Shown here in pieces: positions 1 through 5,956 of a DNA stretch of 9,036 nucleotides. Numbering within the stretch: position 1 is the first letter of the stretch; each line of letters opens with the position of its first letter. The notes beneath the pieces are model-generated. The model did not search any database, had not been told where the DNA came from, and saw only the letters and a list, made by a program, of their open reading frames with translations. This stretch comes from Flavobacteriaceae bacterium (lineage in GTDB: Bacteria > Bacteroidota > Bacteroidia > Flavobacteriales > Flavobacteriaceae), in assembly GCA_016649785.1 (NCBI GenBank), contig JAENXB010000114.1:1-9036 (forward strand), given 5' to 3'. The position numbers were made by a program, and so were the translations under genes.

Positions 1-5
1 AATTC

Positions 6-40
6 AATCCCGGTTTCTTTTAGAATCCGGGATTTTTTTT
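6..40 (+). terminator. Rho-independent terminator of an upstream gene outside the window
   Basis: An 8-bp stem (AATCCCGG at 6-13 pairs with CCGGGATT at 27-34) is followed by a run of eight T at 33-40. The stem continues inward after one mismatch (TTC at 15-17 with GAA at 23-25). This is the classic intrinsic terminator form and should end a plus-strand gene lying left of the window. Only 23 bases separate it from the aminotransferase start at 64, so that gene must be transcribed from a promoter in or over the terminator, or by read-through. Confidence 0.85.
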
Positions 41-63
41 GCATCTTATTTAAAAAATAATCA

Positions 64-1221
64 ATGTACCTTTCAAATCCTTTCGAATCAAAATTACAAG
101 GCGAAAAAGCCAGCATTTTCTCCATAATGAGCCAAATGGCCGGAAAACATAACGCACTGGACCTTTCTCAGGGTTTTCCCAATTTTAAGACCGACGATCA
201 CTTAAAAGAATTGGTGACAAAAGCGATGAAAACCGGGCATAATCAATATGCTCCAATGGCAGGCGTATTGGAGCTTAGGCACGAAATTGTTAAAAAAATC
301 GAAGCTTTATACGGAAAAAAATATGATGGAAATACCGAAGTAACGGTCACTCATGGCGCCACACAGACAATTTATTCAGCCATCACGGCATTTGTCCATA
401 AAGGAGATGAAGTGATTGTTTTTAAGCCCGCTTATGACACTTATGAGCCAAGCATCAAGCTGAATGGAGGCATCCCGGTTTTAATTCAGTTAAAAGGAAT
501 TGATTTTAGTATTGACTGGCAGGAGGTGGAGGAAAAGATCACTTCAAAAACCAGGATGATCATCATCAATACCCCTCACAACCCCAGCGGCACTTTACTG
601 AGTGAATCTGATATGAAGAAACTGGAAAGTTTATTAAAAAATACTGATATTATTTTGCTGAGTGATGAGGTTTATGAGCACCTTATTTTTGATGATAATA
701 AACATCATAGTGCGGTTTCATTTCCCGGTTTGGCAGAACGGGCCGTGGTTTGTGCTTCCTTCGGAAAAACCTTTCACAACACGGGCTGGAAAACCGGTTA
801 CTGCGTGGCCCCCGAAGAATTGATGCGGGAAATTAGAAAAGTCCATCAGTTAACTGTGTTTTGTGTAAATCATCCCATGCAGCAGGCCTATGCTGAATAT
901 CTTAAAATCCCGGAAAATTATCTCAACCTGGGGAAATTTTATCAGCAAAAAAGAGATCGGTTTCTGGAATTGATAGAAGGCAGTAAATTTAAAGGAAAAG
1001 CATCTGCGGGTACATATTTTCAACTATTAGATTACTCGGATATTACAGGAGAAAATGATGTTGAATTTTCCCATCGCCTGATAAAGCAGTACAAAATAGC
1101 CACCATCCCGGTTTCAGTTTTTAATATTGATAATAAGGATAATAAACAATTGCGGTTTTGTTTTGCGAAAACCGATGAAACCCTTGTAAAAGCTGCGGAA
1201 ATATTAAATAAGATCCAATAA
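64..1221 (+). CDS. Methionine aminotransferase (PLP-dependent, class I/II, YbdL-like)
   Basis: A 385-residue fold-type I aminotransferase, full length for the family. It should transfer an amino group between methionine (also glutamine or aromatic amino acids) and a 2-oxo acid in the cytosol. Visible landmarks are the N-terminal LDLSQGFPNF (33-42), NTPHNPSG (169-176) with the cofactor-contacting Asn173, SDEVYEHL (200-207) with Asp201 and Tyr204, the Schiff-base lysine Lys235 in SFGKTFHNTGWKTGY (232-246), and Arg364 in QLRF, which binds the substrate carboxylate. The GWKTGY stretch and the SQGFPNF start resemble YbdL and kynurenine/glutamine transaminase relatives more than aspartate aminotransferase. 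The ATG at 64 fits the usual N-terminus, and no earlier start is available after the terminator. The omega-amidase at 1844 supports a glutamine-transaminase role. The subfamily is inferred from remembered sequences. The aminotransferase fold is certain, the exact substrate is not. Confidence 0.9.
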   Translation: MYLSNPFESKLQGEKASIFSIMSQMAGKHNALDLSQGFPNFKTDDHLKELVTKAMKTGHNQYAPMAGVLELRHEIVKKIEALYGKKYDGNTEVTVTHGATQTIYSAITAFVHKGDEVIVFKPAYDTYEPSIKLNGGIPVLIQLKGIDFSIDWQEVEEKITSKTRMIIINTPHNPSGTLLSESDMKKLESLLKNTDIILLSDEVYEHLIFDDNKHHSAVSFPGLAERAVVCASFGKTFHNTGWKTGYCVAPEELMREIRKVHQLTVFCVNHPMQQAYAEYLKIPENYLNLGKFYQQKRDRFLELIEGSKFKGKASAGTYFQLLDYSDITGENDVEFSHRLIKQYKIATIPVSVFNIDNKDNKQLRFCFAKTDETLVKAAEILNKIQ

Positions 1222-1236
1222 GTTCCTTTTGCCCAA

Positions 1237-1743
1237 TTATTGCCTTTTCAAACGTTCATTCACATAACTGCGAACCAATTCTGTAGTAATCCCAAATAAT
1301 ACATGGGCAAATAATTCATTGGCCTGCATCCTGACCGGAATATTTTTGGGTTTTGATTCCAGGCCAAAAAGTGGGAGGGAAGTTTCGTGGGTAGAACCCC
1401 AGGTTGTTGCTCCTAAAATAGCTCCATCAATCAACCGAAATTCGTCTTTATCCTTCTTTCCATATCCGTAGGCTGCCCCAATGCTGGCTCCAAAGGGAAA
1501 ACTCACCAGCTGTTCAGCCAAAGCTTCATGATTGCTGTTAACTGGACTTCCCAGGATCTTGGTCGATAGATTGTCCACTATTTTTATCTGGGCAGATCGC
1601 TGTTCAATTTTTCTCACAGGAAGAAACTGTTCAACAATACTCTTTACAGCGGTTCCGGCCAGACCGCCTAAAAATCCCGCAATTAAACCCCTTGAGGTGC
1701 TGGAAGCGAAAGAATTTCTTTGAAAAAAGCTATCTTGGTCCAT
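1237..1743 (-). CDS. DUF1440/YagU-like small membrane protein
   Basis: A 168-residue protein with several hydrophobic or glycine-rich segments: about 18-38 (GLIAGFLGGLAG), 78-94 (SFPFGASIGAAYGYG), 104-126 and 142-160. The opening GLIAGF with later VKSIVE, the HETSLPLFGL block (119-128) and the ending ELFAHVLFGITTELVRSYV line up by eye with E. coli YagU, an inner-membrane protein of the DUF1440 family linked to acid resistance. This copy is somewhat shorter than YagU. I infer a multi-pass inner-membrane protein. No catalytic motif is seen and its function is unknown. It is convergent with the aminotransferase (15-base gap) and divergent from the omega-amidase, so it is probably a single-gene transcript. 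The ATG at 1743 is the only sensible start, since the upstream sequence is a very AT-rich intergenic stretch. Confidence 0.75.
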   Translation of the reverse strand: MDQDSFFQRNSFASSTSRGLIAGFLGGLAGTAVKSIVEQFLPVRKIEQRSAQIKIVDNLSTKILGSPVNSNHEALAEQLVSFPFGASIGAAYGYGKKDKDEFRLIDGAILGATTWGSTHETSLPLFGLESKPKNIPVRMQANELFAHVLFGITTELVRSYVNERLKRQ

Positions 1744-1760
1744 ATTATTTTATTTTTCAA

Positions 1761-1791
1761 TAAAATTATTTATATTCTTGTTTTAATGCAA
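1761..1791 (-). promoter_or_regulatory. Candidate promoter for the DUF1440-like gene
   Basis: Read on the minus strand, TTG (1791-1789) is followed after 20 bases by TAATTTTA (1768-1761). That matches five of the six fixed positions of the Bacteroidota -7 element TAnnTTTG. Transcription would begin roughly ten bases before the ATG at 1743. The region is so AT-rich that chance matches are likely, so this is only a candidate. Confidence 0.3.
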
Positions 1792-1843
1792 TCATTTAAC
1801 AAGCATTTAGCAGGGAAGTATTAAATTTTTATAAAATTTGAGA

Positions 1844-2623
1844 ATGAACAAAAATTTAAACATAGCCATAATCCAGGCAGATCTTGCCTGGGAAAATATA
1901 GAAGAAAACCTGAATTTATTTTCTGAAAAAATCGATTTGATCGACAAAAATGTCAATTTGATCGTGTTGCCGGAAATGTTTAGCACCGGTTTTTCCATGA
2001 ATGCCGGAAATCTTGCAGAACCACCGCAAGGCCCTGCTTTTAAATGGATTCAGGAAATAGCCAGGAAAAGAAATGTCGCTGTAACAGGGAGTTTAATAGT
2101 TAAGGAAAACAATAATTTTTACAACCGGTTGTATTTCGTATTCCCGAATACTACTTTTAAAACCTACGATAAGCGACACGCTTTTACCCTCGCCAGGGAA
2201 GATCAAACTTATACCGCAGGCAATGAGAGGTTAATTGTCAATTATAAAGGCTGGAAAATTTGCCCGCTTATATGCTATGATCTTCGCTTCCCGGTTTGGG
2301 CCAGAAATACCGTGGATTACGATTTGTTGATCTACGTTGCCAACTGGCCAGAAACCCGGATTCACGCCTGGGACATTTTATTGCAGGCAAGGGCCATAGA
2401 AAATATGTCTTACTGCATTGGTGTTAACAGAACCGGCTCTGACGGAAATAAGTATCAGTATAACGGTCATTCGGCCATATACGACTGTTTGGGAAGACCT
2501 TTGTTTAAAAACAATCGGGAATTCGAATTTACACAAGTGGTGAGCCTGGAAAAATCGCATGTTTCAGAAACCCGTGAAAAGCTGAAATTTCTTCAGGACA
2601 GGGATAGCTTCAGTTTAGAATAA
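1844..2623 (+). CDS. Omega-amidase (nitrilase superfamily, YafV/Nit2 type)
   Basis: A 259-residue carbon-nitrogen hydrolase of typical family length. The catalytic set is complete: Glu44 in LPEMFSTGF (42-50), Lys110 in YDKRHAF (108-114), the second glutamate Glu119 in LAREDQTY, and the nucleophile Cys144 in CYDLRFP (144-150), followed by NWPETR (167-172). The pattern YDKRHAF plus CYDLRFPVW is typical of omega-amidases, which hydrolyse 2-oxoglutaramate or 2-oxosuccinamate to the 2-oxo acid and ammonia. This would remove the product of glutamine transamination by the enzyme at 64-1221. I chose ATG 1844 over an in-frame TTG at 1838, because MNKNLNIAIIQADL gives the usual N-terminus, two residues shorter. 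There is no Shine-Dalgarno sequence, as is normal here. The last 14 bases overlap the convergent lipoprotein gene. Other nitrilase-family amidases remain possible, but less so. Confidence 0.88.
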   Translation: MNKNLNIAIIQADLAWENIEENLNLFSEKIDLIDKNVNLIVLPEMFSTGFSMNAGNLAEPPQGPAFKWIQEIARKRNVAVTGSLIVKENNNFYNRLYFVFPNTTFKTYDKRHAFTLAREDQTYTAGNERLIVNYKGWKICPLICYDLRFPVWARNTVDYDLLIYVANWPETRIHAWDILLQARAIENMSYCIGVNRTGSDGNKYQYNGHSAIYDCLGRPLFKNNREFEFTQVVSLEKSHVSETREKLKFLQDRDSFSLE

Positions 2624-4220
2624 AAGTTTCGTTGATATCCCAATTTGGTCGTATTTCCATAAGATCTGGAAAATAAATAATTTCTTCGGGTTTGATTTTC
2701 ATTAGGTAATTTCCGGTATCCCATTTGCCGTTTTCGTTACTGTCATAGATCACCCGGATTAGGTACTTTCCGGGAGAGATCAATTCAAACCGAAGGTTGC
2801 TTTCTGAAGCGGAAAACTTTTCGGCTTTTATAATCCCTTTTTCATCGGTAAGCTGAACTATAATTGGAAAATTCCTGATGTTTTGTAAGTTGAGGCTCAG
2901 GTTTCCGTAGTCGGAAAATGCCCTGGTTTTTAGGTTGGCCCGGATGGTATCGTTTGAAGAATTGAAAAAATCGGTCAATGCACCTGGCAAAACAGTAATA
3001 CGATAGGTTTCGCTTTCATTTTGATCAAATTTCAGAAGAATTGAATTTTCATAAGGGATCAATTCCGAAGAAAAATTTACGGCGAGCGAATCCTTATTTA
3101 AAATTTGAATCAGGGAATCATTTTTTTTCAATAAAGGAATTGTGGATTTTAAAAATACTTTTTTGCCAAAATCCAGATTTCCGGAAGGTTCAAAGGTAAT
3201 TCTCAGGGAATCTTTTGGCATCTCTGATATTCGTGTCAGCAAAGTATCTATGCGGTTTGGCGCAGATACTTGCATCCAAAGGCTATCTGTTTGCAATGGT
3301 GGTTTAAACCACAAATAAAGGCTGTCTTTGCCGGTTACTTTAGAAATTCTGTAATCAAAATCTAAAGCAGGCGTGTTTAGGGGTTTAAATTTTAAACTGT
3401 CCAGATTTACTTTCCCCCGGTAACCTATCAAAATTTTCTGTTGGCCTTCCTGTTTTGGCCGTTCTGGCTTAAAGGCCAACTCCTCCTTAAACATTACCAG
3501 ATTATAGGTAGTATCTGAAGGAATATTTATATGTTGATCTATAAAGGCAATTTTTTCCTTCCCCGGATTGTATTTGTAATCGCTGTTTAAGTCCTGTACC
3601 GCAACTAATTGATAGGTTCCTTCCTTTAAATTAGAGAGTTCAAAAATTTTAAGGCTGTCCAGGGTATTTGTAATATATCTGGGCGGGTCTTTATAAACCA
3701 GGGAATCGGAAAAATCCTCATTTACTTCATACAACATCACCGAAATAAACGGATTTGCTTCCTTTAAAAGTGCATCGGAAACCGTTCCGGAAATGCTCAG
3801 GGAATCTATATAACTGCCAGTAGAAAATACGTATTTAAAATAGGGTAGCGGGTTGCCCTCGTTGTTGTCCACCACGCTATTTCCAAAGTTAAAAGCATAG
3901 GTAGTATTTTCCTGCAGGGTGTCATTAATCCGGATCCTGATATATTTTTGTGCCGAACCCAGTGGGGTTATATCCGGTTTTGGGGCCATTGGCGGGGAAA
4001 TGATAATTTGTTGCTGGGGTTTTTCCAGTTTAATATATTCATCAAAATATATTCGAATTTCCTTTTTATTAAAATTTACCGAATAATTTTCCGGTGCCGC
4101 GCGCAAAAATGCCGGCGGAATGGAATCCAGCAATCCTCCCGTGGGAGTTCCTCTTTTTGCACATTGCACAAAAAGCAATGAGATAAGCAGAATTAATAAT
4201 CCGGAAATATGCTTTTTCAT
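2610..4220 (-). CDS. Ig-like (Big_5/SbsA-type) domain lipoprotein of Bacteroidota
   Basis: A 536-residue predicted lipoprotein. From ATG 4220 it begins MKKHISGLLI, has a hydrophobic core (7-18) and reaches Cys20 in LLFVQC, a loose lipobox, then AKRGTPTGG. The next stretch, with DSIPPAFLRAAPEN (32-45), IRIYFDEYIKL (56-66), IIISPP (72-77) and a TTYAFNFGNSVVDNNEGN block (106-123) ending VFSTG, is the Big_5 Ig-like domain found at the start of many Bacteroidota lipoproteins. The rest is beta-rich, with carbohydrate-binding or Ig-like character such as LKEGTYQLVAVQDLNSDYKYNPG (198-220). A closing block with GKYLIRVIYDSNENGKWDTG is a similar dynamic-range fold element near the C-terminus. It probably sits on the outer or inner membrane facing the periplasm or surface. 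A TTG start 21 bases upstream (4241) is less likely because it would push residues in front of the signal peptide. The gene follows comF by 45 bases, so it is probably cotranscribed. No enzyme motif is seen and the role is unknown. Confidence 0.82.
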   Translation of the reverse strand: MKKHISGLLILLISLLFVQCAKRGTPTGGLLDSIPPAFLRAAPENYSVNFNKKEIRIYFDEYIKLEKPQQQIIISPPMAPKPDITPLGSAQKYIRIRINDTLQENTTYAFNFGNSVVDNNEGNPLPYFKYVFSTGSYIDSLSISGTVSDALLKEANPFISVMLYEVNEDFSDSLVYKDPPRYITNTLDSLKIFELSNLKEGTYQLVAVQDLNSDYKYNPGKEKIAFIDQHINIPSDTTYNLVMFKEELAFKPERPKQEGQQKILIGYRGKVNLDSLKFKPLNTPALDFDYRISKVTGKDSLYLWFKPPLQTDSLWMQVSAPNRIDTLLTRISEMPKDSLRITFEPSGNLDFGKKVFLKSTIPLLKKNDSLIQILNKDSLAVNFSSELIPYENSILLKFDQNESETYRITVLPGALTDFFNSSNDTIRANLKTRAFSDYGNLSLNLQNIRNFPIIVQLTDEKGIIKAEKFSASESNLRFELISPGKYLIRVIYDSNENGKWDTGNYLMKIKPEEIIYFPDLMEIRPNWDINETFILN

Positions 4221-4265
4221 GAACACCAGAATTTTAAGCAAAGAAACAATTATTTTTTCTTTCTT

Positions 4266-4946
4266 TCAGCCCGCAACTGCCATGGTTGCAATGCTTATTT
4301 TTACACCTCCTGCTTGTTTAAGTGTGTTGGCGCACGCCTCAAGAGTGGCGCCGGTGGTGATAAGATCGTCTACCAGTAAAACGTGTTTATTTTTAATGTC
4401 CTGAGGCCTCGCAAGAATAAAGGTTTCTTCAATATTTCCCCATCGTGCTAATCGTTCCTTTATAGTTTGTGTGGTCGTAAAAGATTTTTTTAAAAGCACC
4501 TGGTCTAAATAGGGAATTTTTAAGGTGCCGGCAATTTCCTTTCCAAAACCCTCCACCTGGTTGAAACCCCTGGAGCGTAATTTCAATTTATGCAAGGGTA
4601 CGGGAATAACCGCATCTATTTCCCGGAAGGCTGGCATTTTTTCCAATTCTGCGCCCAGCCAGGTTCCCAGGAAAGGGCCAATTTCCTGCTGACCTTTGTA
4701 TTTTAACTGATGAATTAACTTTTGAACGCTTCCTTTCTTTTTAAAGATCATCAGGGATGTCGCATTTTCAACGGGAACCCGGCCATAAAATACTTTTTTA
4801 ACAGGGTTTTCGTAATAAAGATGATAATTGGTAACAGGAAGCTCATGTAAGCACTTCAAACAAACGATCCGCTCATTTTTGAGCAAAATCTCATCACAGA
4901 TCTGGCAGGTTTTTGGATAAAATAAATTGAATAATTCGTGAAACAT
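4266..4946 (-). CDS. comF: ComF-family protein (phosphoribosyltransferase fold, zinc-finger N-terminus)
   Basis: A 226-residue protein of normal ComF length. Two CxxC pairs near the start (Cys14/Cys17 and Cys29/Cys32) form the expected zinc-binding knuckle. The middle carries the family signature IPVPLHKLKLRSRGFNQ (114-130) and TQTIKERLARWGN (159-171). The end has the PRPP-binding loop VLLVDDLITTGAT (189-201), with the paired aspartates Asp193 and Asp194. ComF homologues act in DNA uptake in competent bacteria, where they associate with the ComFA helicase and the ssDNA-handling machinery. In Bacteroidota many non-competent species carry one and its role there is unclear. The start at ATG 4946 puts the zinc finger at the usual place. 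It heads a probable two-gene minus-strand unit with the lipoprotein and is divergent from the coiled-coil protein gene, with 61 bases between the two starts. Confidence 0.93.
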   Translation of the reverse strand: MFHELFNLFYPKTCQICDEILLKNERIVCLKCLHELPVTNYHLYYENPVKKVFYGRVPVENATSLMIFKKKGSVQKLIHQLKYKGQQEIGPFLGTWLGAELEKMPAFREIDAVIPVPLHKLKLRSRGFNQVEGFGKEIAGTLKIPYLDQVLLKKSFTTTQTIKERLARWGNIEETFILARPQDIKNKHVLLVDDLITTGATLEACANTLKQAGGVKISIATMAVAG

Positions 4947-4957
4947 TTGTTAATGAA

Positions 4958-4989
4958 TTGTAATTTGCATTTTTTAACTCTTAAATTTA
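4958..4989 (+). promoter_or_regulatory. Candidate promoter for the coiled-coil membrane protein gene
   Basis: TTG at 4958-4960 is followed after 21 bases by TAAATTTA at 4982-4989, which matches five of the six fixed positions of the Bacteroidota -7 element TAnnTTTG. Spacing is within the range known for Flavobacterium promoters. Transcription would start about a dozen bases before ATG 5008. The 61-base intergenic region must also hold the divergent comF promoter, which I could not place convincingly. Confidence 0.4.
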
Positions 4990-5007
4990 CAAACTAAATT
5001 ACATATT

Positions 5008-5892
5008 ATGATGACTGAAAAGAAAAGTAATAATGCACTTAAGATTTTAACGGGGGTTTTGGCGGTTGCCTTGATCGCTCTTGGGATTTATACCATTAAA
5101 TTTTACAACGAAGAAAAAGAGAATAAGGCGATCCTTCAAAAAGAAAAAACTGTTATTGAAGATGAGCTTAACGATTTAATTATTAAATATGATGAGGCCA
5201 TCGCCACCAATGATGTGATGGATCAAAACCTGGTTGATGCCCGTGAGCGCATTTCAATGCTTTTGGATTCTGTAAAAGATGCTGAAGCGAACCTGGTGCT
5301 TATTTCCAGATACCGCAGGGAAATAGGGTCTTTAAAAAACGAGAAAGATCGCTTGTTCAGGGTTGTAGACAGCCTGAGCAATCAAAACATGATGCTGTCA
5401 ACTACTATAGACAGTACAAATACAGTATTGGCTCAAAGAGTTCGCTTATCCGATTCCTTGCAGGTAACCAATCAAAATTTATCCACCAAAGTTGACAGGG
5501 CAGCCCAGTTAAAGATTACCTCGTTAAAGGGGATGGGAGTAATTGTCCGCAACAGCGGTAAATTGGTTGAAAATGACAAAACAGGAAGAATAGACCAAAT
5601 AAGGACGTGTTTTACCATAACCGAGAACGCTCTGGCAGCACCAGGGGAAAGAGATATATATGTTCAGGTATATAATCCTAAAAATGAACTTGTGGGTGAC
5701 CAAATTGTCGTTCAACACGAGGGTGGGCCTATGGTTTACAGCGCTCAATCCAGGGTATTCTACGAAAATGAAGAACTGGATGTATGTATCCTGTCAAATA
5801 CCATAAAGGAAAAATTGATGGAAGGGACTTATAAAGTCTACATTTATGCGGGACCACAATTAATTGGTACTTCATCCTTTAACTTGAAATAA
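5008..5892 (+). CDS. Single-pass membrane protein with coiled coil and C-terminal beta domain, function unknown
   Basis: A 294-residue protein I do not recognise at the level of function. After a short basic N-terminus (MMTEKKSNN) there is one strong membrane helix at about 11-32 (ILTGVLAVALIALGIYTI), then a long charged, heptad-like region (about 36-165, with ENKAILQKEKTVIEDELNDL and DSLSNQNMMLSTTIDS) that should form a coiled coil. From about 170 the sequence changes to a beta-rich globular domain (VIVRNSGKLVEN, RTCFTITENALAAPGERDIYVQVYNP at 199-224, ending YKVYIYAGPQLIGTSSFNLK). The topology is inferred to be an N-in anchor with the coiled coil and beta domain in the periplasm. Two adjacent ATG codons (5008 and 5011) could both be starts. 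The gene is monocistronic, ending in the terminator at 5911-5946. The single cysteines at 201 and 260 could form a disulfide in the periplasm. A structural or cell-envelope role is possible but not shown. Confidence 0.8.
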   Translation: MMTEKKSNNALKILTGVLAVALIALGIYTIKFYNEEKENKAILQKEKTVIEDELNDLIIKYDEAIATNDVMDQNLVDARERISMLLDSVKDAEANLVLISRYRREIGSLKNEKDRLFRVVDSLSNQNMMLSTTIDSTNTVLAQRVRLSDSLQVTNQNLSTKVDRAAQLKITSLKGMGVIVRNSGKLVENDKTGRIDQIRTCFTITENALAAPGERDIYVQVYNPKNELVGDQIVVQHEGGPMVYSAQSRVFYENEELDVCILSNTIKEKLMEGTYKVYIYAGPQLIGTSSFNLK

Positions 5893-5910
5893 TAATAATT
5901 AAAAAAATCA

Positions 5911-5946
5911 GGAACCGCCTTGAGCTTTATCAAGGCGGTTTTTTTA
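5911..5946 (+). terminator. Strong Rho-independent terminator after the coiled-coil protein gene
   Basis: An 11-bp perfect stem, AACCGCCTTGA (5913-5923) with TCAAGGCGGTT (5930-5940), has a six-base loop (GCTTTA) and can be lengthened by two G-U pairs. It is followed by T residues through 5945. An A-rich run at 5901-5907 on the other side would make it work on the minus strand too. It sits 18 bases after the stop codon and only about ten bases ahead of the glyS start, overlapping the probable glyS promoter. Confidence 0.92.
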
Positions 5947-5952
5947 TTTTTG
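5920..5952 (+). promoter_or_regulatory. Candidate glyS promoter embedded in the preceding terminator
   Basis: TATTTTTG at 5945-5952 is a perfect match to the Bacteroidota -7 element TAnnTTTG. TTG at 5920-5922, inside the terminator stem, lies 22 bases upstream, at the long end of the accepted spacing. The expected start of transcription, about five bases after the -7 element, falls on or next to the A of ATG 5957, so the mRNA would be leaderless or nearly so. The -7 match is good, the -33 match less so. Confidence 0.5.
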
Positions 5953-5956
5953 CGAT

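Noticed and set aside
1222..1250. Possible terminator between the convergent aminotransferase and DUF1440-like genes
   Set aside because: CAAT and ATTG around 1234-1242 would pair with almost no loop, and no longer stem with a T-run is present.
2654..2672. Inverted repeat TTTCCA-7-TGGAAA just after the omega-amidase stop
   Set aside because: The stem is only six AT-rich pairs, no T-run follows on either strand, and it lies within the coding part of the lipoprotein gene, so I do not call it a terminator.
4120..4404. 94-codon plus-strand frame spanning the comF/lipoprotein junction
   Set aside because: Both overlapped minus-strand genes have strong family motifs. This frame has only low-complexity hydrophobic stretches derived from them.
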